Positions 1-9,600 of a stretch of 64,000 nt of DNA are shown here, one piece after another. The notes below the pieces were generated by a model. It saw only the letters and a program-made list of their open reading frames with translations. It was not told the DNA's origin and searched no databases. Both the position numbers and the translations under genes were made by a program. The DNA comes from Ashinkailepas kermadecensis (Eukaryota > Arthropoda > Thecostraca > Neolepadidae): contig JAOTOM010005153.1 in assembly GCA_034440615.1 (NCBI GenBank), positions 868,001 through 932,000 of the forward strand. The letters are read 5' to 3'. Numbering within the stretch: position 1 is the stretch's first letter; the number at the start of each line of letters is the position of its first letter.

Positions 1-777
1 CACCACCAGCACCAGACCGAACTGGGGCGGCGGGCGGCGTCACACGGGCCCCAGGCCGCCCATGCCCACGCCGTAGCCGTTGACCAGTGTGGGCACCACC
101 AGCACCAGACCGGACTGGGGCGGCGGGCGGCGTCACACGGGCCCCAGGCCGCCCATGCCCACGCCGTAGCCGTTGACCAGTGTGGGCACCACCAGCACCA
201 GACCCGACTGGGGCGGCGGGCGGCGTCACACGGGCCCCAGGTCGCCCATGCCCACGCCGTAGCCGTTGACCAGTGTGGGCACCACCAGCACCAGACCCGA
301 CTGGGGCGGCGGGCGGCGTCACACGGGCCCCAGGCCGCCCATGCCCACGCCGTAGCCGTTGACCAGTGTGGGCACCACCAGCACCAGACCGAACTGGGGC
401 GGCGGGCGGCGTCACACGGGCCCCAGGCCGCCCATGCCCACGCCGTAGCCGTTGACCAGTGTGGGCACCACCAGCACCAGACCGGACTGGGGCGGCGGGC
501 GGCGTCACACGGGCCCCAGGCCGCCCATGCCCACGCCGTAGCCGTTGACCAGTGTGGGCACCACCAGCACCAGACCCGACTGGGGCGGCGGGCGGCGTCA
601 CACGGGCCCCAGGCCGCCCATGCCCACGCCGTAGCCGTTGACCAGTGTGGGCACCACCAGCACCAGACCCGACTGGGGCGGCGGGCGGCGTCACACGGGC
701 CCCAGGCCGCCCATGCCCACGCCGTAGCCGTTGACCAGTGTGGGCACCACCAGCACCAGACCGGACTGGGGCGGCGG
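1..777 (-). repeat. 93-bp tandem array repeating the KCNQ terminal coding segment and 3' UTR
   Basis: About 8.3 copies of a 93-bp unit start at 1, 94, 187, 280, 373, 466, 559, 652 and 745, and the array continues off the left edge. Copies differ by a few substitutions, for example at the base before GACTGGGG and one C/T in the GCCGCCCATG block. Read on the minus strand, each unit encodes 28 residues or so of the KCNQ C-terminus (from PPPQSG to GLGPV) followed by TGA. Only the first copy reached by the transcript (777 to 691) is translated; the others are 3' UTR or beyond. The period is a multiple of three. Confidence 0.95.
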
Positions 778-872
778 CGCGGCGCGCGGCTCCGGCAGCC
801 AGTCGTCCTCGGTGGGCGCGTGCGACGGGCTGGGCACCCGCACGCTGGCGTCGCTGTCGCTGCCGAGGTCGC
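691..872 (-). CDS. KCNQ: KCNQ terminal coding exon
   Basis: The 182-nt coding part has two bases (GC) completing a glycine codon, then 59 codons and TGA. The acceptor is CGTGCCCGCAG at 883-873. It joins the exon ending at 33360, which supplies the G, in correct phase. The start, DLGSDSDASVRVPSP, resembles the acidic-serine motif near the C-terminus of vertebrate KCNQ2/3 (EGESDTDSD) that binds ankyrin-G; that equivalence is inference. The rest is proline-rich and then hydrophobic, ending GMGGLGPV. The last 28 codons lie in a 93-bp unit that is repeated downstream after the stop. A 109-bp array begins about 25 nt upstream of the exon, so the branch point must lie in repeat DNA. The exon assignment relies on phase, codon composition and position, not on strong homology. 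Confidence 0.75.
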
Positions 873-897
873 CTGCGGGCACGACACGCCGCGTCAG

Positions 898-1990
898 CTG
901 ACGGCCGGGCGCGGCTGGACTGGACACAGGTGTCGCGGCAGCCCGGCAGCCGGAGCTCGGTCATGGGCAGGTGAACACAAACAACACTAGCCATACACAT
1001 AGTCGGCTGACGGCCGGGCGCGGCTGGACTGGACACAGGTGTCGCGGCAGCCCGGCAGCCGGAGGTCGGTCATGGGCAGGTGAACACAAACAACACCAGC
1101 CATACACATAGTCGGCTGACGGCCGGGCGCGGCTGGACTGGACACAGGTGTCGCGGCAGCCCGGCAGCCGGAGCTCGGTCATGGGCAGGTGAACACAAAC
1201 AACACTAGCCATACACATAGTCGGCTGACGGCCGGGCGCGGCTGGACTGGACACAGGTGTCGCGGCAGCCCGGCAGCCGGAGGTCGGTCATGGGCAGGTG
1301 AACACAAACAACACCAGCCATACACATAGTCGGCTGACGGCCGGGCGCGGCTGGACTGGACACAGGTGTCGCGGCAGCCCGGCAGCCGGAGCTCGGTCAT
1401 GGGCAGGTGAACACAAACAACACTAGCCATACACATAGTCGGCTGACGGCCGGGCGCGGCTGGACTGGACACAGGTGTCGCGGCAGCCCGGCAGCCGGAG
1501 GTCGGTCATGGGCAGGTGAACACAAACAACACTAGCCATACACATAGTCGGCTGACGGCCGGGCGCGGCTGGACTGGACACAGGTGTCGCGGCAGCCCGG
1601 CAGCCGGAGGTCGGTCATGGGCAGGTGAACACAAACAACACTAGCCATACACATAGTCGGCTGACGGCCGGGCGCGGCTGGACTGGACACAGGTGTCGCG
1701 GCAGCTCGGCAGCCGGAGGTCGGTCATGGGCAGGTGAACACAAACAATACTAGCCATACACATAGTCGGCTGACGGCCGGGCGCGGCTGGACTGGACACA
1801 GGTGTCGCGGCAGCCCGGCAGCCGGAGGTCGGTCATGGGCAGGTGAACACAAACAACACTAGCCATACACATAGTCGGCTGACGGCCGGGCGCGGCTGGA
1901 CTGGACACAGGTGTCGCGGCAGCCCGGCAGCCGGAGGTCGGTCATGGGCAGGTGAACACAAACAACACTAGCCATACACATAATCGGCTG
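898..1990. repeat. 109-bp tandem array in the last KCNQ intron
   Basis: Ten copies of a 109-bp unit carry the word CTGACGGCCGGGCGCGG at each start (898, 1007, 1116 and so on). The first units alternate between two variants (GAGCTCGG with CACTAG, and GAGGTCGG with CACCAG). This gives a 218-bp higher-order period that fades in the later units, which all carry GAGGTCGG. The array ends at a clean boundary near 1990. Open frames of 97 codons inside it are repeat artefacts. Confidence 0.95.
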
Positions 1991-3234
1991 GCTATTTGGT
2001 GAATATGTATGAATACTATTTGGTGAAATTATTTAGCATGTTTGCTCAGTTTTTTTTTATTTCTAAGTACACCAATTAGGAACTCAGCAATGCATAAAAT
2101 CTTCCAATTTCAAGTTCAACTTCATTGACAATTTTCCGTTCGAATTTCAGGTTGATGCAATGACCTGACATCCGGTCACCTCTGGCCAGTTTCTCATCTT
2201 TGTCTACACGTTTTTATTGATTTTCACTCTGACCTGTGCAATTAGTTCATGATGCTCCATGATGCTCAATTTTTCAACATGCGCATAAAATGTCATTGAG
2301 ACAAGATCCATGATCCCAATGAATTGAAACTCCATTTTGACATAGGTGCGCTTATCAATTACGGGTGGACGTATGCCAATATGTAAAAATTGGCAGGAAA
2401 TATTCAGGGGTAGATTAGAAAAGCATTACGACGGATCAAATTGACCCCCGCATTGCCAGATTTACGTACTAAGGTTAGATGAGGAACAGCACCGGGACCT
2501 AGTCTCCGTTTCCACTTTATCCGGATAATCCTTTTGATTAGAAAAGACTAATTATGGGATGTCACGCTCTTGAATATACATCGGATTTGTGTCGGGTCTT
2601 CTGTTCTGCAAGGAAGCACTGTTGTGCACCAATCATGCAAGTACTTAGCTGCATACAGACATTAAGTTTCATTAATTAGTTCTTTACACGCCATGTGTGT
2701 CCAATGTTTCCTTTGGTATCTCGACTGCTCGAATGAGTACTCGTGCTCCTTGTTTACCACCAAGCATCTATGTTCAGGCCAGAGGTGTTGTTTTATTTTC
2801 TTTTGAGGGGCAAGTGCCCCTTCAGCGTTAGCTTTGCCCCCAATAATTTCAACTTTTAACATGGGACCCTATGGAGTATGCCTCCCAATCCATTTAGACC
2901 TGCCCATTGTTTTCATGTATTCCCCCCCCCCCCCAATAATTTTCAGAAATCAACACCCGCGATCCAGGCCAATAATTCCTCAACTGGAAAACAGAAAATT
3001 GCGGCTGAAAGAGAGTACCATGAAGAATGAAATGGATCAAATTTCTTCGTAACCCAGGAATGTTGCCACAACGACCAATCATCTATTCAATGGCACTACA
3101 TTTCAGTGTACTGATGTAACAAACGGCGCTGTTTACCATGGCGTATTACAACATGAATAACTGATTATTTTTTTCACCAATGCCATCAATAGTCTCCCTT
3201 CCATGCGCATGCCTGTGAGACAGGTGGACAGGGG

Positions 3235-3375
3235 GAAAGTGTAGCAGGTGGCCGCCACAGTTGTTCACATGTAGGTGGCCCAGTCTGCCGGATCAACCAT
3301 GCGTACGTCCAGATTTTGCACCAAGATTTTACGTTTGAAAACATGGAGCCGGTCCACGTGCATGTTTGGAACTTT
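3235..3375 (+). repeat. Dispersed repeat, copy 1
   Basis: This segment and 5250-5355 share several words in the same order: CGCCACAGTT, GTCCAGATTTT, CATGGAGCCGGTCC and CATGTTTG. Spacings are slightly different, as expected of two diverged copies of an interspersed repeat in the same orientation. No coding potential or terminal repeats were recognised. Confidence 0.6.
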
Positions 3376-5249
3376 TGCAGTCGACGAGCCTTCACCCGTG
3401 TGCAGATCCTCTCTGCACACGGGGGGCTTAGGTAATTGAACTCATTCAATTGCTTTGTTTTATATACCTTATCACAGTCATCATTCGTCCCAGACAGCAT
3501 GCAATTGCCCTGGGAGCATATTCCATGGATAGACATATTCCAGGAATAAACATTCCAGGGATAAACATATTCCAAGGACAAAACAAGCGCCAATCCTTAG
3601 CTTTATTTAATGGAGCTGGAGCCTCCAGAATGGCTTTCAATCTTTACAGATCCTCCCCTTGAAGAAGACGATAATTATCTGGAGTATAAGTTTTGTGGCA
3701 CCGATTGCCATGGGTCCACCTCTGCAGGTGTAAATGAGGCTGAGAAGTAGCCAAATGTCCTCGTCTTTGAGCCCGCTAGATTTAGGGGACAACATTGTTC
3801 CGAACAAACTGACATTGGTTTCAGAATTGTGCATCGCTGCTCCGGTGATTTATGTGTCGGGTCAGCGTCTCACGCTCTCGCCACCGACAGTCGACAAGAA
3901 ACACAGTCGAGCAGGAAATGTGATATATGATGCTTGGGGAGGGCGCGCCCGCTTCCCGGTCAGTACAGCGCGGCAGTTGTCGACTCGAAGCGGAGAAATA
4001 CAGACGTGCAGTGCCGAGATGAATTCTTCGAATGAAAAGCCCTGAACAAACATGTTTCGTGCTAGAGTAATAATCTTATATGACAACTTGAGAGAACAAA
4101 TTCGGACACCTACTGGTGTAAACGGCAGCATCGGATGTCAATTTGACAAATTGATCGCCTATAGTGACTAATCCGTTTAATTAGCATTCGAGCCTTTTTA
4201 CATTTGGACATCTCCCTCTGCTCCATAGGTGTCACCAGGTACAATTTCCTGGGCAACAGAAGTAGCAGATCCGTGTATCCTTCGCATAGTTAGTCAGAGC
4301 ATGTATTGGATGTCAGCATTAATGGCTTCACATGGTGCTAACGAAACAATGAACCTGCAAACCAAGCGTAACCCGTCGCTGCAGCCATTCTGGTGAGTTT
4401 GTCATTCCATTGATGTGTCCGGACCAATAGCAGTACGCGATTCGTGGAATAGCAGTGCAACGACGGCCGATTGTGACTCGGGTAGACGGCAAATGAGCGG
4501 TGTAGATTGCATCGATTAAAGCACGGGCAGTATGTAGGCCTGTCGGATTACTAGGACGGTGTTTCAGGCGGCGTCACACGCGACGTCTTCCACTGGAACT
4601 GCGTGTATGCTCGGCCACATCGGTGCGTGTGTTAACAGAACACGTGGCGCACGTTTTGGCGGGCTGCTGTTTGCGCTGCGTCCACAAACACTTGGGACAT
4701 GGGAGGCCGCACAATGCTATGTTGGTAAACGCGCTTCGGTTAAGTATATTCGGGTGCTTTCGATGCGCCCACTGCCAGCACGGTCATCAATATCGCCATG
4801 CACGCCCCCACCACTACCCTGCCGAGGTGTGTTTGTCCCAACACACACGCATACACACTCCACACACGCACACCGCCCATGCTCCACAAACAAGCAGACA
4901 CGAACACCCGGCATGGGCTGAACATGGCAGGAAATTGCATTGTCACACCTGATGAAGTAACACTTCAAAACCACCGCGCTTGTTTTGCTGTATTTCTTGT
5001 CGATTGCTACTTTGATAGATCATGGCTGATAACTTTCGGTTTCCCATCGACACTCATCGATTTATTCTGGCTCGGCAAGTAACATTGGAAGACCCCGGGA
5101 GCTGGAAGTCCGAAAGCATCTCATTAGACGGAAAGTTGGACGAGATGGATGGCTAATTGGGAATATGCCGAGAAATAGCCTCCTGCGGCCGAAAAATAGC
5201 CTCTATGCGTGAATCCGAACTATTGACTTGGCTATCGCCACCACAATGG

Positions 5250-5355
5250 TCGCCACAGTTTACCACCTGCCTGGGTAGTCCAGCCCGTCACATCAACCCG
5301 ACGTGTGTCCAGATTTTACACCACGACGCCATGGAGCCGGTCCCTGTACATGTTT
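5250..5355 (+). repeat. Dispersed repeat, copy 2
   Basis: Partner of the copy at 3235-3375, sharing the ordered words CGCCACAGTT, GTCCAGATTTT and ATGGAGCCGGTCC. It runs directly into a 65-bp duplicated segment. The family is unidentified. Confidence 0.6.
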
Positions 5356-5485
5356 GTCACTTGCCCAGCCGAGAGCCCTAGCCCACGTGAGGCAGGAGGA
5401 TATGCAATGTCGAGGAATTTGTCACTTGCCCAGCCGAGAGCCCTAGCCCACGTGAGGCAGGAGGATACGCAATGTCCAGGAATCT
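5356..5485. repeat. 65-bp tandem duplication
   Basis: Two near-identical copies start with GTCACTTGCCCAGCCGAGAG at 5356 and 5421. Confidence 0.85.
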
Positions 5486-6500
5486 ATGCACCCCGCAATA
5501 ACTGTTTTCGTGGCCGCCGAAAAACGGCTCGCCAAGCAGGTCGCCGCTTGGCATTGACATATTTGCGGCACAGAAAAATTGCGTCATGTCGCTGAGCTGT
5601 GGTGCCGCAAGTGGGTACGTCAGGCAGTTTTTTTTCGTGCCGAAATCGCTGATTATCGACATTTAATCTCACTGCTCCAAAATGGCCGACGTTGGGTGTT
5701 GTGGAATGATGGACAACTGAGCCAACGCGATTACATAGGTCACTGACCTTTCCAGGTCATTCGAGGTCATTGACCCAACTGGATCTCAGATGGACTTTTC
5801 CGGTTTCTGAGTCGCCCGGGGTTATTTCAGACGCTAGAGCTGAATACGGCCTTCATGTTTTCTCAGATGCACAAGAAAATGGTGTTTGCGGGCACTATTT
5901 CAAAGTTTCAAAAATGAGGTCAACATTTCCACTCCGTCTGATGCTTGACCTATGGGTTGACATGCAACTTATCGCACATTGGTACCACTTATCCGAAGAT
6001 ACTCCGGAATAATATGCTGAGCATGCTATGTGCCCATCGGCTATTGGTTCTACACGGGAAACGATTAAACGTTAAGTCTCGCTTTAAAACAAATGAACTT
6101 TCTTTTCCTTTTCAACAGGAAAAGGAACGCTGAACTCCTGGTGCAGCGTTCCTTAATCTCACTTACTGCTTCCCAGTTTGGTTAAACTCCTGTTGGAGTT
6201 CAACGAGAAGCCTAAGATTGCAGTCTGGTATCAATCACGAGATTTCGCTGCATGCAGCATGCTAGTTTTTTTCTTCTCATATTGCTAACTCCTCCGTTTT
6301 GGAAACGTCAGGTGATCGCGCACCCACTCCTACACTGGTGAAGGCTGCACAGCGCCATGTCAAAGGCGTGGTTTAACCCTGCCGGAACGATTGCGAAGAA
6401 GCGACTCCAATGCGGCTCGCGCCCCACCCTAAACCGCGATGCTTCGCCGTTGTTGCTGGTTCCAGACTCATCGGCGGCGGGCTCTGCTGGTGCTCAACGC
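5486..6500. other. Intronic sequence, no gene seen
   Basis: Nothing is supported beyond a short cluster of AGGTCA-like half-sites at about 5733-5775 (GGTCACTGACC, AGGTCATTCGAGGTCATTGACC). An AAGGAACGC / GCGTTCCTT inverted pair lies at 6121-6152. Confidence 0.5.
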
Positions 6501-7750
6501 AACTGTGTCGCGTGTCCAACCTGCCACCACTCCCCACATGGCGTCCCCACCTCACATATCTCAGGGACGGCCCGGTGTGAACTGTGTCGCGTGTCCAACC
6601 TGCCACCACTCCCCACATGGCGTCCCGACCTCACATATCTCAGGGACGGCCCGGTGTGAACTGTGTCGCGTGTCCAACCTGCCACCACCTCCCCACATGG
6701 CGTCCCCACCTCACATATCTCAGGACGGCCCGGTGTGACTGTGTCGCGTGTCCAACCTGCCACCACTCCCCATGCTCCCACCTCACATATCTCAGGGACG
6801 GCCCGGTGTGAACTGTGTCGCGTGTCCAACCCCCCCCCCCCCCCCCACCCGCCCCCCCCCCCAACTTCAGCGCCCGGTGTGAGCTGTGTCGCGTGTCCAA
6901 CCTGCCACCACTCCCCACATGGCGTCCCGACCTCACATATCTCCGACCGGCGCCCGTTCAGGGACGGCCCGGTGTGAACTGTGTCGCGTGTCCAACCTGC
7001 CACCACTCCCCACATGGCGTCCCCACCTCACATATCTCAGGGACGGCCCGGTGTGAACTGTGTCGCGTGTCCAACCTGCCACCACTCCCCACATGGCGTC
7101 CCCACCTCACATATCTCAGGGACGGCCCGGTGTGAACTGTGTCGCGTGTCCAACCTGCCACCACTCCCCACATGGCGTCCCCACCTCACATATCTCAGGG
7201 ACGGCCCGGTGTGAACTGTGTCGCGTGTCCAACCTGCCACCACTCCCCACATGGCGTCCCCACCTCACATATCTCAGGGACGGCCCGGTGTGAACTGTGT
7301 CGCGTGTCCAACCTGCCACCACTCCCCACATGGCGTCCCCACCTCACATATCTCAGGGACGGCCCGGTGTGAACTGTGTCGCGTGTCCAACCTGCCACCA
7401 CTCCCCACATGGCGTCCCCACCTCACATATCTCAGGGACGGCCCGGTGTGAACTGTGTCGCGTGTCCAACCTGCCACCACTCCCCACATGGCGTCCCCAC
7501 CTCACATATCTCAGGGACGGCCCGGTGTGAACTGTGTCGCGTGTCCAACCTGCCACCACTCCCCACATGGCGTCCCCACCTCACATATCTCAGGGACGGC
7601 CCGGTGTGAACTGTGTCGCGTGTCCAACCTGCCACTACTCCCCACATGGCGTCCCCACCTCACATATCTCAGGGACGGCCCGGTGTGAACTGTGTCGCGT
7701 GTCCAACCTGCCACTACTCCCCACATGGCGTCCCCACCTCACATATCTCC
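6501..7750. repeat. 79-bp tandem array
   Basis: About 16 copies of a 79-bp unit contain GTGTCGCGTGTCCAACC and CACATATCTCAGGGACGG. From about 6960 to 7750 the units are nearly identical. At 6501-6960 they carry deletions and a poly-C patch (about 6830-6862). Because 79 is not a multiple of three, a given reading frame returns only every 237 bp, which explains the ladder of identical 71- and 77-codon open frames on both strands. Those frames are not genes. Confidence 0.95.
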
Positions 7751-8090
7751 GCTGGCGGCCGCCGCAGCCCGCTACTCCCGGCAACCGTCGATAAGCGCGC
7801 GCGGTGCTTTTGCTGCCCAGTTTTGCCGGCGATGGCGCATGCAGATTTGCACCGGCGGGTGTTCCTGCCGGTGCAGAAAAGGCTCACCGCGAGGTCGCAG
7901 GTGCCCAGTGTCGGCCGCAGCACCGCCGATCGGATGGCCAGGGTACACCGCACACCCAGGGTCTACCAAATGCTCTTGGCACATCAGGGTAGAAAAGGTC
8001 ACAATTGTTCGAAGGTCAGGTCAGGTCAGGTCTCATGGCCTAAATGTGCTGACGAAGCGCAAAGCGAAGAACTAAGTCCCTCTTGGTGCG
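7751..8090. other. GC- and CpG-rich segment, no gene assigned
   Basis: Between two arrays lies a GC-rich segment (GGCGGCCGCCGCAG near 7755, several GCGC words). A triple AGGTC repeat is at about 8014-8032. Frames are open on both strands, but no splice sites or homology support an exon. Confidence 0.4.
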
Positions 8091-8616
8091 GGGGAGGGAT
8101 CTGTGCCAGCAGGCGGGGAGGGATCTGTACCAGTAGGCGGGGGAGGGACCTGTGCCAGCAGGGGGAGGGATCTGTGCCAGCAGACGGGGGAGGGATATGT
8201 GTCAGCTGGTGGGGATGGATCTGTGCCAGCAGGCGGGGAGGGATCTGTACCAGTAGGCGGGGGAGGGACCTGTGCCAGCAGGCGGGGGGGGATCTGTGCC
8301 GGCAGGTGGGCGGGGAAATATCTGTGCCAGCAGGCGGGGAGGGATCTGTGCCAGCAGGCGGGGGAGGGGTCCGTGCCAGCAGGCGGGGCTGGGAGGGATC
8401 TGTGCCGGCAGGCGGAGAGGGATCTGTGCCAGCAGGCGGGGAGGGATCTGTGCCAGCAGGCGGAGAGGGATCTGTGCCAGCAGGCGGGGGAGGGGTCCGT
8501 GCCAGCAGGCGGGGCGGGGAGGGATTTGTGCCAGCAGGCGGGGGAGGGGTCCGTGCCAGCAGGCGGGGCGGGGAGGGATCTGTGCCAGCAGGCGGGAGAG
8601 GGATCTGTGCCAGCAG
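8091..8616. repeat. G-rich minisatellite, about 24 bp unit
   Basis: About 20 irregular copies of a 22-30 bp unit contain GATCTGTGCCAGCAGGCGGG, with extra G-rich inserts such as GGCGGGGGAGGGG. The plus strand has many closely spaced G runs and could form G-quadruplexes. Long frames on both strands (for example repeating SVPAGGEG) come from the repeat. Confidence 0.92.
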
Positions 8617-9002
8617 GACCATTCACACAATGACGGCACTTAGTCAGCGCTGTTATTCCAGTGAGCGCGGGCTCGAGTGGCTCGTATGCATTTTCCCACT
8701 TCACGACAACCATCGACTTCCCAGAGGAGATCAAAGGTCACAATTTCGGTGCAGCTCGGGTATCGGCCGCTGAGGCTCAGCCAAGGGCGTCGCCACCGGG
8801 GGGGCAGAGGGGGCAGTCGCCCCCCTGCCGTGAGACTGGGGTGGGCGCCCCCCCCTGAAATTTGAGGAGGCCCCTATTCGGAAATGCACAGGAAAATAGT
8901 GAGCAAGGAGGCCGACGAGACATGAGAGGAGACCTCCAAGACGTGAGAGGAGGCCCCTAATTTGAAGAAGGAGTCACCTAGGAGAGGATAGGATGCCCCA
9001 GA

Positions 9003-9600
9003 AATCTAGAGAGTGCCAACAATTGGCACGGAGGCCCCCAGGAATGCAAAGGAGGCCCCCAGGATTGCAGAGGAGGCCTCCAGGATTACAAAGGAGGCCC
9101 CCAGGATTGAAAATGAGGCCCCCAGGATTGAAAAAGAGGCACCCAGGATTGCAAAGGAGGCCCCCAGGATTGCAAAGGAGGCCCCAGGATTGCAAAGGAG
9201 GACTCCAGGATTGCAAAGGAGGCCCACAGGCATGCAAAGGAGGCCCTCAGGATTGCAAAGGAGGCCCCAGGATTGCACAGAAGGCCCCCAGGATTGCAAT
9301 GGAGGCCCCAGGATTGCAAAAGAGGCCCCCATGATTACAAAGGAGGACTCCAGGATTGCAAAGGAGGCCCTCAGGATTGCAAAGGAGGCCCTCAGGATTG
9401 CAAAGGAGGCCACCAGGTTTGCAAAGGAGGCCCCAGGATTGCAAAGGAGGCACCAGGATTGCAAAGGAGGCCCCAGGATTACAAAGGAGGCCCCCAGGAT
9501 TACAAAGGAGGACTCCAGGATTGCAAAGGAGGCCCCCAGGAATGAAAGGAGGCCCACATGATTGCAAAGGAGGCCCCCATGATTGCAAACGAGGCCCCAA
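9003..9600. repeat. 21-bp minisatellite inside the hAT-like element
   Basis: About 28 copies of a 20-21 bp unit read GAGGCCCCCAGGATTGCAAAG with small changes. In frame it gives repeating EAPRIAK on plus, or NPGGLLC-type repeats on minus. This is repeat translation, not a gene. The GAGGCCCC core also occurs near both ends of the enclosing element. Confidence 0.93.

Larger units (their letters stand above)
1991..5355. other. Intronic sequence, no gene seen
   Basis: There is no coding exon I can support. The stretch holds a poly-C run at about 2922-2934, a short CA-rich stretch near 4835-4875, short ATTCCA-rich repeats at 3520-3575, and the first copy of a dispersed repeat (listed separately). 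It is expected to be part of the large KCNQ intron between 872 and 33360. Confidence 0.6.

Noticed and set aside
8014..8032. AGGTCA direct repeats as nuclear receptor sites (also about 26980-27012 and 42655-42680)
   Set aside because: They are short AGGTC pentamer runs in low-complexity or transposon-derived DNA; no further support for a regulatory role.
7613..8773. A 386-codon plus-strand frame
   Set aside because: It begins in the 79-bp array, crosses a GC-rich spacer and ends in the G-rich minisatellite; no homology or splice support.
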